Positions 7,592-14,262 of a stretch of 16,288 nt of DNA are shown in pieces. The translations under genes and the position numbers were made by a program. The notes under the pieces were generated by a model. The model was not told the DNA's origin and did not search any database. It was given only the letters and a program-made list of their open reading frames with translations. The first letter of the stretch is position 1. Every line of letters begins with the position of its first letter. The DNA is from an uncultured Lachnospiraceae bacterium (lineage in GTDB: Bacteria; Bacillota; Clostridia; Lachnospirales; Lachnospiraceae): the NCBI GenBank assembly GCA_947591115.1, contig CANQCX010000021.1, forward strand, positions 1 to 16,288, in the 5' to 3' direction.

Positions 7592-9476
7592 TTGCCACCT
7601 CCTGACACACCCTAAGAACTTTTTTTGCATCATCAAGTGATGAAACATTACCGATTTGCTTTATAGTTTCTTCTTTAACCTTCTGGTATAATTTCTGATT
7701 TTCACTTAATTCAAGAACTCGGGACATCAATTCTCTGTATCCTCCATGTACAATATGGTTCGGATTTACTTGATCCCGCATTGCTGTTGGAAAATCAGTC
7801 ATTACAACCGGAAGTGCATTTTTCATCGCCATCCGTATACTAACTCCCCCACCTATACGATTCGGATTCAAATATACATTGCATATTCTATACAAACTAC
7901 CCAGATTTTTTTCATATCCCCAATAAATAATCTGACCTTTTTCAATAAGCTGCTGCATTTCCCGATTATCCCTGCACAACTTATCTCCAACTAAAATCCA
8001 TTTGAAATTTTTCTTTTTAAATAATAAGGTGGAAATTTCCTGAATAAATTCATCCGATAGATCAATATTTAAACGACTTCCAACTGTAACAATCAAAAAA
8101 TCCTCATCTTTAAAACCAAATTGTTTTCTGCAATATTCTGTTTTATTAGCGTCTTCTTCTCCTATATTTCCAAGTTTAAGTTCATACAATTGTTCCTCTT
8201 GAAGCGCATGATATACTCGATTATCGTTTATTATTCTTTGAATATCAGAAAAAGCCAAATATGCATCTGCTTTTACCGTATATGCATTGCATCTCATTGG
8301 GAAACAAATGATCGGAAATCTTTGAATTAACACATCTGCTTCAGGAAATGTCTCATCAGACATATCAATAATAAATTCCGGATCATATTCTGTAATCTTA
8401 GTAAGCGTATTCTGTAACCTTTCTTTCACATTTGTTTTAAATTCATCCATGATTTGTATATTTTCCAATTGATATTCTTCTTTCGAATAATCAATAGCAT
8501 CCTCTTTTTGGGAAAATCCATAATATCTTTCAATAAAGATATCATGGATATCTGATTCTATTTTTGAGAAAAGAACGAATATGCAAACTTCATAATCCAA
8601 TTTTACAAATGCTTTTGCGTATGTTTTTATCATCATTGATACAGCGTCTGTAAGCATATTAGGACTAAATGAATTTGCAACAATTGCAATTTTTTTACCA
8701 GATTTTCTTCGTTTTATAGAATCATTAGACAGTTCATAATAACGACATATTTTTTTATATAACACTTTTCGATCACTATAAAATTCCGGATAAATATAAT
8801 CCATATGTAAAAAACTAACATAATTTGTATCAATTATAATGCCATAGCAAGTGTCATCCTTCCACTCCATTTCTTTTAAGCAGGTCATCAATTCTTTTAA
8901 ACATGCTGAATCAAAATAGTTATTTTGATACATAAGAGAAAGCAAAATTAGTTTTTTATCATTATTTGGTGTTTTTGTTATAATCTTCTTGAGTTCAACA
9001 AACAACTCATCAAAATCATTTTGTTCGGCAAATAAAGCTTGTAATCCAGAATAATATTCACATGACTTTCTTGCACACGACTTTCTTGTTTGATAAGTCT
9101 GTTCCATATAATTCTCAAAATAATTATTTAACTTTAATTGTTCAATGCTTAATGCCTGATCCAAATCAAACAATGTATTTATTTTTTCCAATGGTACTCC
9201 ATTGTTTAACATTTCTTCTTTTACTGATTGCACAATTTTCTCATTTACAATCGTAATAAGTATTGCATCATAATGCAGATCTTTTAATTTTTCTATGGAT
9301 TGCGCCATATTTCCATCTAACGACTTTCCTTTCGGATTCCGGTCAACAACTCCTGCAAAAACACAATAGCCGTTTTCAATCAACTGCTTATAACAAACGC
9401 TGCTATTCCTGCCACATCCATAAAAAACAATTCTGGATTTTCTTTTAATTTTCCAAAATGGAATACCTGAATACAT
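7557..9476 (-). CDS. GT-B glycosyltransferase (GT4-like) with N-terminal Rossmann-like module
   Basis: 639 aa in three parts. Residues 13-105 are the recurrent Rossmann-like module (RIVFYGCGRNSS 15-26, AGVVDRNPKG 41-50, YDAILITIVNE 69-79). Residues about 110-255 are a mostly helical linker with a cysteine cluster (KSCARKSCE 132-140). Residues about 260-635 look like a GT-B glycosyltransferase: KKIAIVANSFSP (261-272) opens the first Rossmann half, FLIVTVGSRLN (460-470) the second, and VYLNPNRIGGGVSIRMAMKN (534-553) plus ALPVV (554-558) is the donor-site region. In that region the usual GT4 glutamate (E-x7-E) is not evident, so it may belong to a divergent GT-B group. Start ATG at 9476 has AAGGGG overlapping the stop codon of the formyltransferase-like gene. 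It is the longest and one of the most AT-rich genes in the window. Donor and acceptor are unknown. Confidence 0.78.
   Translation of the reverse strand: MYSGIPFWKIKRKSRIVFYGCGRNSSVCYKQLIENGYCVFAGVVDRNPKGKSLDGNMAQSIEKLKDLHYDAILITIVNEKIVQSVKEEMLNNGVPLEKINTLFDLDQALSIEQLKLNNYFENYMEQTYQTRKSCARKSCEYYSGLQALFAEQNDFDELFVELKKIITKTPNNDKKLILLSLMYQNNYFDSACLKELMTCLKEMEWKDDTCYGIIIDTNYVSFLHMDYIYPEFYSDRKVLYKKICRYYELSNDSIKRRKSGKKIAIVANSFSPNMLTDAVSMMIKTYAKAFVKLDYEVCIFVLFSKIESDIHDIFIERYYGFSQKEDAIDYSKEEYQLENIQIMDEFKTNVKERLQNTLTKITEYDPEFIIDMSDETFPEADVLIQRFPIICFPMRCNAYTVKADAYLAFSDIQRIINDNRVYHALQEEQLYELKLGNIGEEDANKTEYCRKQFGFKDEDFLIVTVGSRLNIDLSDEFIQEISTLLFKKKNFKWILVGDKLCRDNREMQQLIEKGQIIYWGYEKNLGSLYRICNVYLNPNRIGGGVSIRMAMKNALPVVMTDFPTAMRDQVNPNHIVHGGYRELMSRVLELSENQKLYQKVKEETIKQIGNVSSLDDAKKVLRVCQEVANERKGKIFDCV
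7596..7602 (-). promoter_or_regulatory. Strong ribosome binding site inside the upstream gene
   Basis: GGAGGTG on the minus strand, four bases before the ATG at 7591. It decides the start of the propeller gene and lies within the last codons of the 639-aa glycosyltransferase, so that gene's C-terminal coding is constrained by it. Confidence 0.75.
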
Positions 9477-9487
9477 ACATTTACCCC

Positions 9488-10150
9488 TTATTTTCTGATT
9501 TCCGGATAAAAATGCACGCTTTTATAATCCGCCCCTTCAATCCGCACTCCATCTTCCTCCACACGAATCCGTTGTTCCTTGATACAGTTCCATAACTGAT
9601 AAAACATATCTACGATCGGATGCAGCAGTGCATTATAATCATTTTCTCCAAAATTCGAACTGTGCATAATTGACTGCATGATGATTTTTCCCGTATCCAT
9701 GCCTTCATCTATCAAAAAAGCAGTATTTCCAACAACAAATTCATGATTTTCCATCGCATGGTCAATGGCGCTAAATCCCCGATACGACGGAAGAATACTT
9801 GGATGAAATACAATGATATGATCCTTATAGATATCCAGCAATTCTCCGGATAATAAATGATGTCCGAACACAAAAAGATAATCTATTTCATATTCCTTTA
9901 ATTGCAATAATATTTCATCCGAAAGTTTTCGATTCCGTTCTTTCCGCTCGCACTCCGTATATTGATTTTTGTAATCATAAAAAATATATTTAATTCCGGT
10001 TCTCTTACAAATTTCACGTATTTCCTCTCCTTCCTCCCATTCATCCGATAAAACAAACGGTAAATTTGAAATAATCTGTCCGGATCTGGAATCCAATAAA
10101 ATTTCACAAAGCCTTGATGCTTTTCCTGATATATAAAATGCTATTTTCAT
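9488..10150 (-). CDS. Formyltransferase-fold protein (sugar N-formyltransferase-like), catalytic Asn replaced
   Basis: 220 aa, close to the size of GART-type formyltransferases and sugar N-formyltransferases, which move a formyl group from N10-formyltetrahydrofolate to an amine. The folate/formyl motif is HPSILPSYRGFSAIDHA (116-132), and the downstream DEGMDTGKI (148-156) supplies the catalytic Asp (D152). H116 is present. The residue two before the histidine, Asn in PurN, Fmt and ArnA, is Val here (IIVFHPS 112-118, V114). Its place after an aminotransferase fits N-formylation of an amino sugar, but the missing Asn makes activity uncertain. Start ATG at 10150 has a perfect AAGGAG six bases away. 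The gap to the upstream methyltransferase stop is 17 bases. Alternative roles: another one-carbon or acyl transfer, or a non-catalytic homologue. Confidence 0.78.
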   Translation of the reverse strand: MKIAFYISGKASRLCEILLDSRSGQIISNLPFVLSDEWEEGEEIREICKRTGIKYIFYDYKNQYTECERKERNRKLSDEILLQLKEYEIDYLFVFGHHLLSGELLDIYKDHIIVFHPSILPSYRGFSAIDHAMENHEFVVGNTAFLIDEGMDTGKIIMQSIMHSSNFGENDYNALLHPIVDMFYQLWNCIKEQRIRVEEDGVRIEGADYKSVHFYPEIRK

Positions 10151-10167
10151 TTGTTTCTCCTTTTCTT

Positions 10168-10843
10168 TTATTTTGTATAATAGCTGTTAAATACGGTCGT
10201 TTCTGTGCGAAATGCATCGTCTTTCCAAACCGTCAAACAATACTCAAACGGCATAATACTGTTGTCTAATATAATGCGTCTGGATAATCGATACGCAATT
10301 TCCAAAACTTTTTCCGGTTTTGCATGAAAATCACTGTCTGATGTCCGATAATCAACCTTGTCCGATAGAAAATAAAACGCAATACCCCCCCCTTGCCAGT
10401 TGAAACGATTTCTGCATAGTATCCTCAATATACGAATACATCTCCTGTTCGGATTCTGTAATGCGGGTTCCAAACATCCCACACTCCACTACCCAGTCAT
10501 AAACTGTTTCCTCTTTCAGTTCTGACAGAGAACAATGATAAAATCTGGCTGTCTCCTGTGCATACCTCCGCTGTGCCTCCTGAATAAAAGGAGCCATAAT
10601 ATCAATTCCGCAATAATCTATTTGCTTGGGTTTTTTCGTTTCCCTGAGATAACGGTACAAATCCCCAAATCCACACCCAACGTCTAAGATCGATACGGAC
10701 TCGCCTTCTATGTACCGCATCAATTGTTCAAATCGGATATCCTGTTTATTTTTTGTCCATCCAAGACTTTTCTCATCTACGCCATATTGTTGGTACAAAG
10801 ACTGATAATGCTCCCTTGCAAGTTCCAGATGTACTTTCTCCAT
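10168..10843 (-). pseudogene. Class I SAM-dependent methyltransferase, frame broken at a G8 tract (possible phase-variable gene)
   Basis: Translation from ATG 10843 (ribosome site AGGAGA) gives a class I methyltransferase: ILDVGCGFGDL (52-62) is the SAM-binding motif I, YCGIDIMAP (77-85) carries the motif II acidic residue. The frame runs into a stop at 10352 after 163 aa, ending ARGGYCVLFSIGQG. A +1 shift at a run of eight G (plus-strand C, 10385-10392) opens a frame to 10168 that reads GGIAFYFLSDKVDYRTSDSD and on to FEYCLTVWKDD. That is the expected C-terminal half of this methyltransferase type. With seven G the product would be 224 aa and continuous. The truncated form keeps motifs I and II but loses the last strands. 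It lies between the radical SAM and formyltransferase-like genes. The break may be a slippage switch, an authentic mutation, programmed frameshifting, or a sequencing error; the sequence alone cannot separate these. Confidence 0.85.
10385..10392 (-). repeat. Homopolymer G8 (C8 on plus strand) at the methyltransferase frameshift
   Basis: Eight consecutive C on the plus strand, inside the coding region for ARGG. It is the longest G/C homopolymer I see in the window and sits exactly where the reading frame changes. One base fewer restores the full-length frame. Confidence 0.9.
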
Positions 10844-10860
10844 CCCTATTCTCCTAATAA

Positions 10861-11850
10861 TTATTTCAACATATCTGCATTACTGTTGTAATTTCTGTCA
10901 TATAGCATTCCAGTTTCATCCAGCCGCAATTCGCCTCCGGCGCAACGCCAATCTGTACAATTTCTGCAGATATCCGGCAGTTCATCAAACCGATGCTCCA
11001 TATGTGCTTTGATAATCGTATCTTTTTTTCTTTTCCATATCTGCTGGATGGATTCCTCATTTATATTGCCAATCTGCCCTTTAAGTTCTGCATCCCATCC
11101 GCAGACAGCTACACGCCCATCCCATGCAATGGCAAACTGTCCAATTGCATATCCACAGGCGCTTCTCTCCTCCTGCAAACAATTTCCCGAAGCCGAAACA
11201 TTGACGTTGCCCCCCCATGTCGCCAATTTTCGTACATTGATCCGGATTTTATACTGTTTCCAATAATCAATAATATCCTGTATCTCCGCCTGATTTTCCG
11301 GCATTTCAATAACTTTAATTTCCAAAACCGGTTTCTTACATCCCCGCATTTCTTTTCTCTGAATGAAACGACGTACGTTTTCATAAACAACGTCCCGATC
11401 TGCTCCCGAACGAATCGTTTCAAAGACTTCTTTAGAAAATGCATCCATATCAATGCTGATAAAGTCAATTCCGGAATCCAAAAGCATATCAATCATTTCC
11501 GTACTTAAAAGAGTTCCATTTGTATTCATATTTACATTGGCTAAACCTTTTTTCTTCGCATAATCAATCATAAAATAAAGCTTATAGCGTTCCAGAAGCG
11601 GTTCTCCATAAAAGTCGAGCCAAAGACGCGTCATTGGATTTGTTTCGGCAATCTCATCGATAATTTTTCTGTATAGGGCCATATCCATGTGCCCGCGCGA
11701 TCTCTTAAGATCCTTATTTCCGCACATTTTACATTTTAAATTGCAAAAATTACTTGGCTCAACCGCAACATTCAAAGGAAAATCCCTGACTTCAAATTTT
11801 TTCTCTAATTCTGAATAATCAATATTCTGTATATATTTTGATTCCTGCAT
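10861..11850 (-). CDS. Radical SAM enzyme with C-terminal SPASM domain
   Basis: 329 aa. The radical SAM 4Fe-4S motif is CNLKCKMC with C36, C40 and C43. LDFYGEPLL (78-86) is the GGEP-like SAM-binding segment, and NMNTNGT (107-113) the next conserved strand. The C-terminal third carries a SPASM-type cysteine set for auxiliary Fe-S clusters: C224, C232, C250, then C295, C298 and C303 (DICRNCTDWRC). The WDGRVAVCGWD and GNINEESIQQIWK segments are typical of SPASM proteins. Such enzymes do radical chemistry on peptides, sugars or cofactors; the substrate here is unknown. It starts two bases after the ATP-grasp stop, with AAGGGGGA upstream, and is followed by the methyltransferase. The cluster context suggests radical modification of the amino sugar or of a small group attached to it. 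A C7 run at 11210-11216 lies in frame in the WGGN codons. Confidence 0.88.
   Translation of the reverse strand: MQESKYIQNIDYSELEKKFEVRDFPLNVAVEPSNFCNLKCKMCGNKDLKRSRGHMDMALYRKIIDEIAETNPMTRLWLDFYGEPLLERYKLYFMIDYAKKKGLANVNMNTNGTLLSTEMIDMLLDSGIDFISIDMDAFSKEVFETIRSGADRDVVYENVRRFIQRKEMRGCKKPVLEIKVIEMPENQAEIQDIIDYWKQYKIRINVRKLATWGGNVNVSASGNCLQEERSACGYAIGQFAIAWDGRVAVCGWDAELKGQIGNINEESIQQIWKRKKDTIIKAHMEHRFDELPDICRNCTDWRCAGGELRLDETGMLYDRNYNSNADMLK
11210..11216 (-). repeat. Homopolymer G7 (C7 on plus strand) inside the radical SAM gene
   Basis: Seven C on the plus strand, coding for Trp-Gly-Gly of TWGGN (211-215). The frame is intact here. It is the second-longest G/C run I noticed and lies in the gene next to the broken methyltransferase. 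Confidence 0.75.
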
Positions 11851-11852
11851 AA

Positions 11853-13073
11853 CTATTCGTCCCCCTTCTTTTCATCCATATCCGAAACAACCACTTGCAG
11901 ATACTCTTCCATATGATCCATACGATACCTCATGACATCACTGGATGCATGTTTCATCAGCATCGCACCAATTCCGAATCCTCCGTTATCAAACCGATGT
12001 ACTTTCTGTCCCTGTTCAACAAATAAATCACATAAAAGAACATCTTTCTCTAATTCCGGAGAAATATTTAATTTTTGAAAATATCCGTTTTTTGATGAGT
12101 GAATGACATAGGAAGAAATGTATTGTTTTGTCCTGCATTCTTTTAACTGTGAACAATCCTCCCCAAGTGCCGCCATAATCGTATAACGTGCCAGATCGAC
12201 ATCTGTTGCCAATTTAATCGCATCTGTGATCAGATTCCCCCCATTTCTTGGTCCAATTTCTAAAAGATACAGTTTTTCGTCTTCATCTATGATAAAATCA
12301 AGATTAATCGCTCCCATTTTCATATTCAGCAATTTCATTAACCGCCCAATTTCTTTACGCGCCTTGTCTTTTAAGTGTTCATCCAAAATTGACGGATAAC
12401 TTTCTCCGATCGGAACAAGCGGATTTACAAGACGATCAAAATGCTCATTCATAAGTCCTGTAAACACCAGTTCTCCGTCAACTAAAAAACCATCTCCCGC
12501 AATCTGATATCCTTTCCGCTGGATAAATTCTTCCACTATGACAATCCCGCTATGGGAATATTCTTTTGCTTCTTGATAAGCCGCCTCAAATTCTGTTTCA
12601 TCAACAATACGGCTGACCCCCTTGCTTCCGGAAGAATCGACTGGTTTTATCATTGCCGGTTTGCGTATTTCTTTAAAAAAAAGATACGCTTCTTTTTCAT
12701 CTGTAAAACTTTTTCCTTTTGGAAATAAAAAACGATTCTTCTCTAAAAAGGAGCGCATAAGATCTTTTCTTGTTAATAACAATACCGACTGGTATGGATT
12801 AGTAGGAAGTCCCAGCTTCTCCGCAACATATGCCGCTGTAGGTGCAGAAACATCTGATGCATAAGAAACAATCCCATCAATTTTAAGTTTTTGCGCTAAT
12901 TCCAGAACTGCCTCTTTATCTGTTGTGCTGACATTATGGTATTCGTCTGCAAACTTATGAGCCGGATTATCTGGAAGATAGTCTACGCTGATCACATAGC
13001 ATCCAAGTTCTTTGGCTGCTTTGGTAGCCGTCATCTGGAAATAATTTCCGCCCAGCAACATAATTCGTTTCAT
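11853..13073 (-). CDS. ATP-grasp ligase
   Basis: 406 aa from the chosen ATG, whose first two bases lie in the ATGA overlap with the aminotransferase stop; an upstream in-frame reading to 13112 lacks support. It begins with the pre-ATP-grasp fold (KRIMLLGGNYFQMTATKAAK), followed by SYASDVSAP (70-78). The ATP-grasp domain shows MIKPVDSSGSKGV (141-153, K143 for the phosphate), VIVEEFI (178-184) and LDFIIDEDEKLYLLEIGPRN (258-277), the Asp/Glu/Asn metal and nucleotide set near the end. The domain order resembles carbamoyl-phosphate-synthase-like and PurK/PurT-like ligases, which join a carboxylate to an amine through an acyl phosphate. Next to a sugar aminotransferase the natural inference is amide coupling of an acid or amino acid to an amino sugar. 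The substrate cannot be read off. Confidence 0.87.
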   Translation of the reverse strand: MKRIMLLGGNYFQMTATKAAKELGCYVISVDYLPDNPAHKFADEYHNVSTTDKEAVLELAQKLKIDGIVSYASDVSAPTAAYVAEKLGLPTNPYQSVLLLTRKDLMRSFLEKNRFLFPKGKSFTDEKEAYLFFKEIRKPAMIKPVDSSGSKGVSRIVDETEFEAAYQEAKEYSHSGIVIVEEFIQRKGYQIAGDGFLVDGELVFTGLMNEHFDRLVNPLVPIGESYPSILDEHLKDKARKEIGRLMKLLNMKMGAINLDFIIDEDEKLYLLEIGPRNGGNLITDAIKLATDVDLARYTIMAALGEDCSQLKECRTKQYISSYVIHSSKNGYFQKLNISPELEKDVLLCDLFVEQGQKVHRFDNGGFGIGAMLMKHASSDVMRYRMDHMEEYLQVVVSDMDEKKGDE

Positions 13074-14206
13074 ATTGGCTTTCCTCCGTAGAATTCTTCT
13101 ATCTTTTGACAAACAAAATCAATTTCTGTCTGTTTCATTCCATAGTACAAAGGAAGACGCAAAATCCGCTCACTTTCTTTTGTCGTATATACATCCTCTC
13201 CAACAAATTCTCCGTATTTTCTCCCCGCAGAAGCAGAATGCAGGGGTATGTAATGAAATACGGCAAAGATGTTATTTTTTTTCAAATGAGAAATCAGTTT
13301 TTCCCTTTCCCATATATCTTGTGTTTTTATCCAAAACATATGGCTGTTATGCTCAATATGAGAAGGGTAATGCGCCAGTTCCAAATACCCTTTCTGTTCC
13401 AGATCATGAAGCTGTTTATAGTAATAATCCCAGCTTTCCTTTCGATTCTGGTTGATCTCATCCGCAATTTCTAATTGTGCATATAAAAGCGCTGCATTGA
13501 TATCACTTGGTAAATAAGACGATCCTTTGTCTACCCAAGAATATTTATCAATTTCTCCACGAAAAAATTTACTTCTATTGGTACCCTTTTCCCGTATAAC
13601 TTCCGCTTTTTCAATCCATTTTCCTTCCGTAAAACAAAATGCACCACCCTCTCCCATAGTGTAATTTTTTGTTTCATGGAAGCTAAAACAGCCAAAATCT
13701 CCAAATGATCCGCAATATTTCCCTTTATATTTTGACATAAACGCCTGTGCAGCATCTTCTATGACAAATAAATGATCTTGTTTTGCAATCTCATTAATTT
13801 TATCCATTTCGCACGCCACACCTGCATAATGTACCGGAACAATGGCTTTCGTTTTTTCGGTTATCGCATTCTCAATTAAATTTTCATCCATATTCATGGT
13901 GTCCGGACGAATATCAACAAATTTTATCCTTGCTCCCCGAAGCACAAATGCGTTAGCTGTCGAAACAAATGTATAAGACGGCATGATAATTTCATCGCCC
14001 TCATGAATATCACAAAGCAGTGCTGCCATTTCCAGCGCAGCCGTTCCCGAGGTGGTCAACAGACATTTACATAATTGAAACCTTTTCTCTATCCATTTAT
14101 GGCATAATTTTGTATATCTTCCATCGCCGCTAAGCACTCCCGAGTCGAGTACATCCTGAATATATTTTGTCTCACTTTCCATATGTACCGGAACATTAAG
14201 CCTCAT
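13070..14206 (-). CDS. DegT/DnrJ/EryC1/StrS aminotransferase, WecE/RffA-like
   Basis: 378 aa, normal length for the PLP-dependent sugar aminotransferase family. Landmarks: SGTAALEMAALL (53-64), the PLP phosphate-binding region; MPSYTFVSTANAF (75-87); VIEDAAQA (148-155) with the Asp that holds the PLP nitrogen; SFHETKNYTMGEGG (175-188) with K180 as the PLP lysine. The 'SFHETKN...GEGGA' form is characteristic of WecE/RffA, which aminates dTDP-4-keto-6-deoxy-glucose to the 4-amino sugar used for Fuc4NAc. I do not assign the gene name because no other enterobacterial common antigen genes are present. It likely supplies the 4-amino-4,6-dideoxy sugar that the following ATP-grasp, radical SAM and formyltransferase-like proteins act on. 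Start ATG at 14206 has GGGAG upstream. The dTDP-sugar 4,6-dehydratase and thymidylyltransferase are not in the window. Confidence 0.9.
   Translation of the reverse strand: MRLNVPVHMESETKYIQDVLDSGVLSGDGRYTKLCHKWIEKRFQLCKCLLTTSGTAALEMAALLCDIHEGDEIIMPSYTFVSTANAFVLRGARIKFVDIRPDTMNMDENLIENAITEKTKAIVPVHYAGVACEMDKINEIAKQDHLFVIEDAAQAFMSKYKGKYCGSFGDFGCFSFHETKNYTMGEGGAFCFTEGKWIEKAEVIREKGTNRSKFFRGEIDKYSWVDKGSSYLPSDINAALLYAQLEIADEINQNRKESWDYYYKQLHDLEQKGYLELAHYPSHIEHNSHMFWIKTQDIWEREKLISHLKKNNIFAVFHYIPLHSASAGRKYGEFVGEDVYTTKESERILRLPLYYGMKQTEIDFVCQKIEEFYGGKPI
13083..13087 (-). promoter_or_regulatory. Ribosome binding site deciding the ATP-grasp start
   Basis: GGAGG on the minus strand, nine bases from the ATG at 13073, inside the Tyr-Gly-Gly codons at the end of the aminotransferase gene. 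It supports the ATGA overlap start rather than the longer reading. Confidence 0.65.
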
Positions 14207-14226
14207 GTCTATTTTCTCCCACTAAA

Positions 14227-14249
14227 TAACTGCCATAAAATGTCAGTTA
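14227..14249 (-). other. Small intercistronic inverted repeat before the aminotransferase gene
   Basis: TAACTG (14227-14232) and CAGTTA (14244-14249) can pair across an AT-rich loop, with further CAT/ATG pairing inside after one mismatch. In the minus-strand transcript it lies between the first and second genes, just upstream of the ribosome site. No U-run follows in that direction, so it is not a convincing terminator. It might be an RNA-stability or processing element. Confidence 0.3.
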
Positions 14250-14262
14250 CTGCTTTCGTTTT

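Noticed and set aside
13265..13285. T8 run in the aminotransferase gene, and an A8 run near 12675-12682 in the ATP-grasp gene, as slippage switches
   Set aside because: Both are in frame with intact products, and A/T runs of this length are expected in AT-rich genes. No frame break supports switching.
13070..14206. Enterobacterial common antigen pathway because of the WecE-like aminotransferase
   Set aside because: No other wec genes are present and the surroundings are Gram-positive in style. Only the reaction type is carried over, not the pathway.
14227..14249. Inverted repeat as a terminator between the first and second genes
   Set aside because: In the transcribed direction no U-run follows, and the next ribosome site comes at once. 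The T-rich side is on the wrong strand.
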